From assembly GCF_021129235.1 (NCBI RefSeq), contig NZ_JAJOMA010000003.1, positions 1 through 64,000 of the forward strand: a DNA stretch of 64,000 nt, given 5' to 3'. The position numbers and the translations under genes are program-made. A model generated the notes under the pieces. That model did not search any database, had not been told where the DNA came from, and worked only from the letters and a program-made list of their open reading frames with translations. The stretch's first letter is position 1. The number at the start of each line of letters is the position of its first letter. Of this stretch, positions 60,911 through 64,000 are shown piece after piece. The DNA is from Kineosporia mesophila (GTDB taxonomy: Bacteria; Actinomycetota; Actinomycetes; Actinomycetales; Kineosporiaceae).

Positions 60911-62650
60911 TTACAGGTACTGGCCGGTGTTGGCCACGGTGTCGATCGAGCGGCCGGGCTCGGTGCCCTGCTTACCCTGGATGATGGTGCGGATGTAGAC
61001 GATCCGCTCACCCTTCTTGCCGGAGATCCGCGCCCAGTCGTCGGGGTTGGTGGTGTTCGGCAGGTCTTCGGACTCCTTGAACTCGTCGACGCAGGCGTCC
61101 AGCAGGTGCTGCAGCCGGATGCCCCGCTGGCCGAAGTCGAGGAAGTTCTTGATCGCACCCTTCTTCGCCCGGTCGACGATGTTCTGGATCACCGCACCGG
61201 AGTTGAAGTCCTTGAAATAGAGGATCTCCTTGTCACCGTTGGCGTAGGTGACCTCGAGGAACTGGTTCTCCTCGGACTCCGCGTACATCCGCTCGACGGT
61301 GCGCTGGATCATCGCGTCGACGGTGGCGCTGCGGGAGCCGCCGTTGGCGTCCAGGTCGTCCGGGTGCAGTGGGAGGTCCTCGGTCAGGTACTTGGTGAAG
61401 ATGTCCTTGGCGCCCTCGGCGTCGGGCCGCTGCACCTTGATCTTCACGTCGAGCCGGCCGGGACGCAGGATGGCCGGGTCGATCATGTCCTCCCGGTTGG
61501 AGGCGCCGATCACGATGACGTTCTCGAGCCGCTCCACACCGTCGATCTCCGACAGCAGCTGCGGCACGATCGTGGTCTCGACGTCGCTGGACACACCCGA
61601 ACCACGGGTGCGGAACAGGGACTCCATCTCGTCGAAGAACACCACCACCGGGGTGCCCTCGCTGGCCTTCTCGCGGGCCCGGCTGAAGATCAGCCGGATG
61701 TGCCGCTCGGTCTCGCCGACGTACTTGTTCAGGAGCTCGGGGCCCTTGACGTTGAGGAAGTAGGACTTGGAGTCCTTCTGGCCCCTGGCCTCGGCGGCCT
61801 TCTTCGCCAGCGACCGGGCGACAGCCTTGGCGATCAGCGTCTTACCGCAGCCGGGAGGGCCGTACAGCAGAACACCCTTGGGCGGCTTGAGGCCGTGCTC
61901 GCGGTACAGCTCGGGGTGCAGGAACGGCAGCTCCACGGCATCGCGGATGTTGGCGATCTGCGGCCCCAGGCCACCGATGTCGGTGTAGTCGATGTCGGGC
62001 ACCTCTTCGAGGACGAGCTCCTCGACCTCGGCGCGGGGGACCTTCTCGAAGGCGAACCCGGACCGGGGATCCATGGTCAGGGCGTCGCCGACCTTGAGTT
62101 TGACCTCCGGGTCGCGCAGGGCGCCGGCCAGGTGGACGACGCGCTCCTCGTCGGCGTGCGCCATCACCAGCGCGCGCTCGCCCTCGTCGAGGATCTCCTT
62201 GACGATGACGATCTCGCCGGTCTTCTCGAACTGCCGCGCCGCCACCACGTTGAAGGCCTCGTTGAGCATCAGCTCCTGGCCCGCCCGCAGCTCGTCGACC
62301 TCGATCGACGGGCTCACCGCGACCCGCATCTTGCGACCGGAACTGATGATCTCGACCGTGCCGTCCTCGGCCTGGCCGAGGAAGACGCCGAAGGTGTTGG
62401 GGGGCTGGGCGAGCCGGTCCACCTCGGCCTTGAGCTGGACGATCTGCTCGCGAGCGTCGCGCAGGGTGCCCGCGAGACGCTCGTTCTGGGATCCGAGTTG
62501 GTTGACCTGGGCACGGAGACGCTCTATCTCGTCCCCGGCCGCCCCTGGAGTCCGTGCAGCCGAGAGTCGCTCGACCTCCTGCTGGAGGCGAACGATCTCG
62601 CGCCGTAGCGCGGCCTCGTCAAGGCCGTACCCGCTGCTGTGGTCGGTCAT
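60911..62650 (-). CDS. mpa: Proteasome-associated ATPase Mpa/ARC
   Basis: A 579-residue AAA ring ATPase that binds Pup, unfolds the substrate and threads it into the 20S core. An N-terminal coiled coil (about 8-75, [20 protein letters not shown] onward) receives Pup. Two OB domains follow. The AAA module has Walker [14 protein letters not shown], Walker [12 protein letters not shown] and the second-region-of-homology arginines. The C-terminus [10 protein letters not shown] ends in the QYL motif that opens the proteasome gate. ATG 62650. It is next to dop as usual. Confidence 0.97.
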   Translation of the reverse strand: MTDHSSGYGLDEAALRREIVRLQQEVERLSAARTPGAAGDEIERLRAQVNQLGSQNERLAGTLRDAREQIVQLKAEVDRLAQPPNTFGVFLGQAEDGTVEIISSGRKMRVAVSPSIEVDELRAGQELMLNEAFNVVAARQFEKTGEIVIVKEILDEGERALVMAHADEERVVHLAGALRDPEVKLKVGDALTMDPRSGFAFEKVPRAEVEELVLEEVPDIDYTDIGGLGPQIANIRDAVELPFLHPELYREHGLKPPKGVLLYGPPGCGKTLIAKAVARSLAKKAAEARGQKDSKSYFLNVKGPELLNKYVGETERHIRLIFSRAREKASEGTPVVVFFDEMESLFRTRGSGVSSDVETTIVPQLLSEIDGVERLENVIVIGASNREDMIDPAILRPGRLDVKIKVQRPDAEGAKDIFTKYLTEDLPLHPDDLDANGGSRSATVDAMIQRTVERMYAESEENQFLEVTYANGDKEILYFKDFNSGAVIQNIVDRAKKGAIKNFLDFGQRGIRLQHLLDACVDEFKESEDLPNTTNPDDWARISGKKGERIVYIRTIIQGKQGTEPGRSIDTVANTGQYL

Positions 62651-62953
62651 GGCGGTAACCCTCCCGTCCGGCGCAAGGTCGATGCTTCGACCCTAGCCCG
62701 CCTTCACGCCCTAACGGCGGTCTGGCGTAAATCCATCCACGAGATGAAATCTCGTGCCGGCCGACACCGTCGCCGACCGGAAAGGAGTCATCCTGGCACG
62801 TGCGGAGTGACAATGGGTGTCTCAATGGTCACTTGACCGTCCGTAACCGGACAAGCAAGGTGACCGAGATCTCCCCATCGTTCCCGGACGACTGGCGCCC
62901 TTTGGCTCAGAACCATCGCCCGGGAACGCGGAAAAAGCCACCCCGCACGGGCA
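62651..62953. other. 303-base intergenic region between trmI and mpa
   Basis: No gene supported. It contains the hairpin at 62738-62756 and must carry the mpa promoter. I see no other repeat or RNA signature. Confidence 0.6.
62738..62756. promoter_or_regulatory. Inverted repeat upstream of mpa
   Basis: CACGAGAT-GAA-ATCTCGTG, perfect 8-base arms around three bases, 88 bases upstream of the mpa start. It may be an operator or a small hairpin. Confidence 0.5.
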
Positions 62954-64000
62954 TCAATTAGCGGGATCGAAACCTGGACGGGGTTCGCCGTCCTGCTCGT
63001 CGGCCGGATCGGAGTCCAGATCCTCGGCGAGCGCAAGCGCCTGGGCGGAGGCGCCGGTGACGTCGCGACGCACCTTGCGGACCTTCTTGTCGGACACCGG
63101 GCGCTCCCCCAGGTCGACGGCGGTCCACTCGCCCCAGGCCTCGGCCACGCCCACCTCACCGTCGGCGGCGGCCTTGGCCGGGCGACGGCGCCGCAGCGGC
63201 GCGGTCAGGCCGTCGGCCATGCGACGGGTGGTGAGCAGGAAGCCGGTGTGGCCGACCATACGGTGCTGCGGGCGGACCGCCAGCCCCTCCAGGTGCCAGC
63301 CGCGCACCAACGACTCCCAGGCCTGCGGCTCGGTGAAACGACCGTCCGCCCGCAGCGCCTCCGCGGTTCGGGACAGCTGGGTGGCGGTCGCCACGTAGCA
63401 GATCAGCACACCGCCCGGCACGAGCGCCTTGGCCACGGCCTCCAGGCAGTCCCAGGGGGCCAGCAGGTCGAGCACGAACCGGTCGGCGTCGGTCTCCACC
63501 ACGTCGGTGGCGACGTCACCTACGGTGATCTGCCAGGACGGGTGCTCGGCGCCGAAGAACGTCTCGATGTTCGCCTTGGCGATGGCGGCGAAGTCTTCGC
63601 GGCGCTCGTAGGAGTGCACGAGGCCGGTGTCGCCCACGGCCCTGAGCAGGGACATCGTCAGAGCGCCAGATCCTACTCCGGCCTCGACCACACGGGCCCC
63701 GGGGAAGATGTCGGCCATCTGCACGATCTGCCCGGAGTCTTTCGGGTACACCACTGCGGCACCGCGCGGCATCGACAGAACGTAGTCGGCCAGCAGGGGA
63801 CGCAGCGCCAGGTACTCGACGCCGGCGGTGTTGCGGATCACCGAGCCGTCGGGCTGCCCGATCAGCTCCTCGTGACGGAAGTAGCCACGGTGGGTGTGGA
63901 ACTCCTTGGCGGGGTCGAGGGCGATCGTGTGCAGCCGGCCCTTGGGGTCGGTGAGCTGCACCCGGTCACCGGCCCGGAACGGGCCCCGGCGGCGATCGGC
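62954..64000 (-). CDS. trmI: tRNA (adenine-58-N1)-methyltransferase TrmI, 5' end beyond the window
   Basis: Makes m1A58 in the T-loop of tRNAs. Within the window are 348 residues without a start; the frame stays open to base 64000, reading RRRGPFRAGDRVQLTDPKGRLH. It is therefore a partial gene. The SAM site is VVEAGVGSGALTMSLLRAVG, and FVLDLLAPWDCLEAVAKALVPGG is the catalytic strand with its Asp. A long acidic C-terminal tail follows position ~275. It lies upstream of mpa, as in other actinomycetes. Confidence 0.94.
   Translation of the reverse strand, partial: ADRRRGPFRAGDRVQLTDPKGRLHTIALDPAKEFHTHRGYFRHEELIGQPDGSVIRNTAGVEYLALRPLLADYVLSMPRGAAVVYPKDSGQIVQMADIFPGARVVEAGVGSGALTMSLLRAVGDTGLVHSYERREDFAAIAKANIETFFGAEHPSWQITVGDVATDVVETDADRFVLDLLAPWDCLEAVAKALVPGGVLICYVATATQLSRTAEALRADGRFTEPQAWESLVRGWHLEGLAVRPQHRMVGHTGFLLTTRRMADGLTAPLRRRRPAKAAADGEVGVAEAWGEWTAVDLGERPVSDKKVRKVRRDVTGASAQALALAEDLDSDPADEQDGEPRPGFDPAN

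Overview
The window is a continuous piece of chromosome from a high-GC actinomycete. It carries a complete Pup-proteasome locus, PafBC, RbpA, a Ppm-Lnt pair, TrmI and many GTG starts, and GC is very high at third codon positions. I would guess Kineosporiaceae or a close relative, but no rRNA gene is present to settle it. I saw no prophage, transposase, CRISPR array, tRNA or rRNA.

Layout. About 0.35-12.1 kb is a mix of small metabolic and regulatory genes: a methyltransferase, a YchJ-like protein, a luciferase-like oxidoreductase, a Nudix hydrolase, a lactonase, a LuxR-type regulator, a membrane Ser/Thr kinase, a lactate-oxidase-like flavoenzyme with a divergent TetR regulator, QueE and a phosphoesterase. 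About 12.2-20.8 kb carries a winged-helix protein, a GlcD-type oxidase, a YjeH-like exporter, GlxA- and HxlR-type regulators, an enoyl-CoA hydratase and malate synthase G, so 2-hydroxyacid and glyoxylate metabolism is prominent. About 21-27.8 kb holds cell-envelope genes (M15 peptidase, UMF1 transporter, FxsA, Ppm, Lnt) and rbpA, which has a sigma-R-type promoter.

About 28.3-42.5 kb holds a split lysine 3-keto (fermentation-type) pathway: kamD-kamE-kal as one overlapping operon, then kamA and kdd divergent from each other with an Lrp/AsnC regulator beside kamA. Adenosine deaminase, an amidohydrolase, a secreted GH92 mannosidase, two unknown genes and a 5'-3' exonuclease lie between the two halves. 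The cleavage enzyme Kce is not in the window. About 42.5-64 kb is the conserved actinobacterial block helY-dagK-tatC-tatA, pafB-pafC, DUF3866, three FKBP genes, pafA-prcA-prcB-pup-dop, mpa and trmI. It covers tagging, unfolding and degradation of proteins. The third FKBP gene is an unusual cold-shock-like/FKBP fusion.

The main unexplained structure is a dispersed intergenic repeat built from arms GGGGA..TTTGCATGATCACG. Arms occur singly, as inside-out pairs, as stem-loops, and once as a perfect 44-bp palindrome. Each arm looks like a Shine-Dalgarno plus ATG cassette. One arm supplies the apparent start of the YjeH-like permease, and another is in frame with the Nudix gene.
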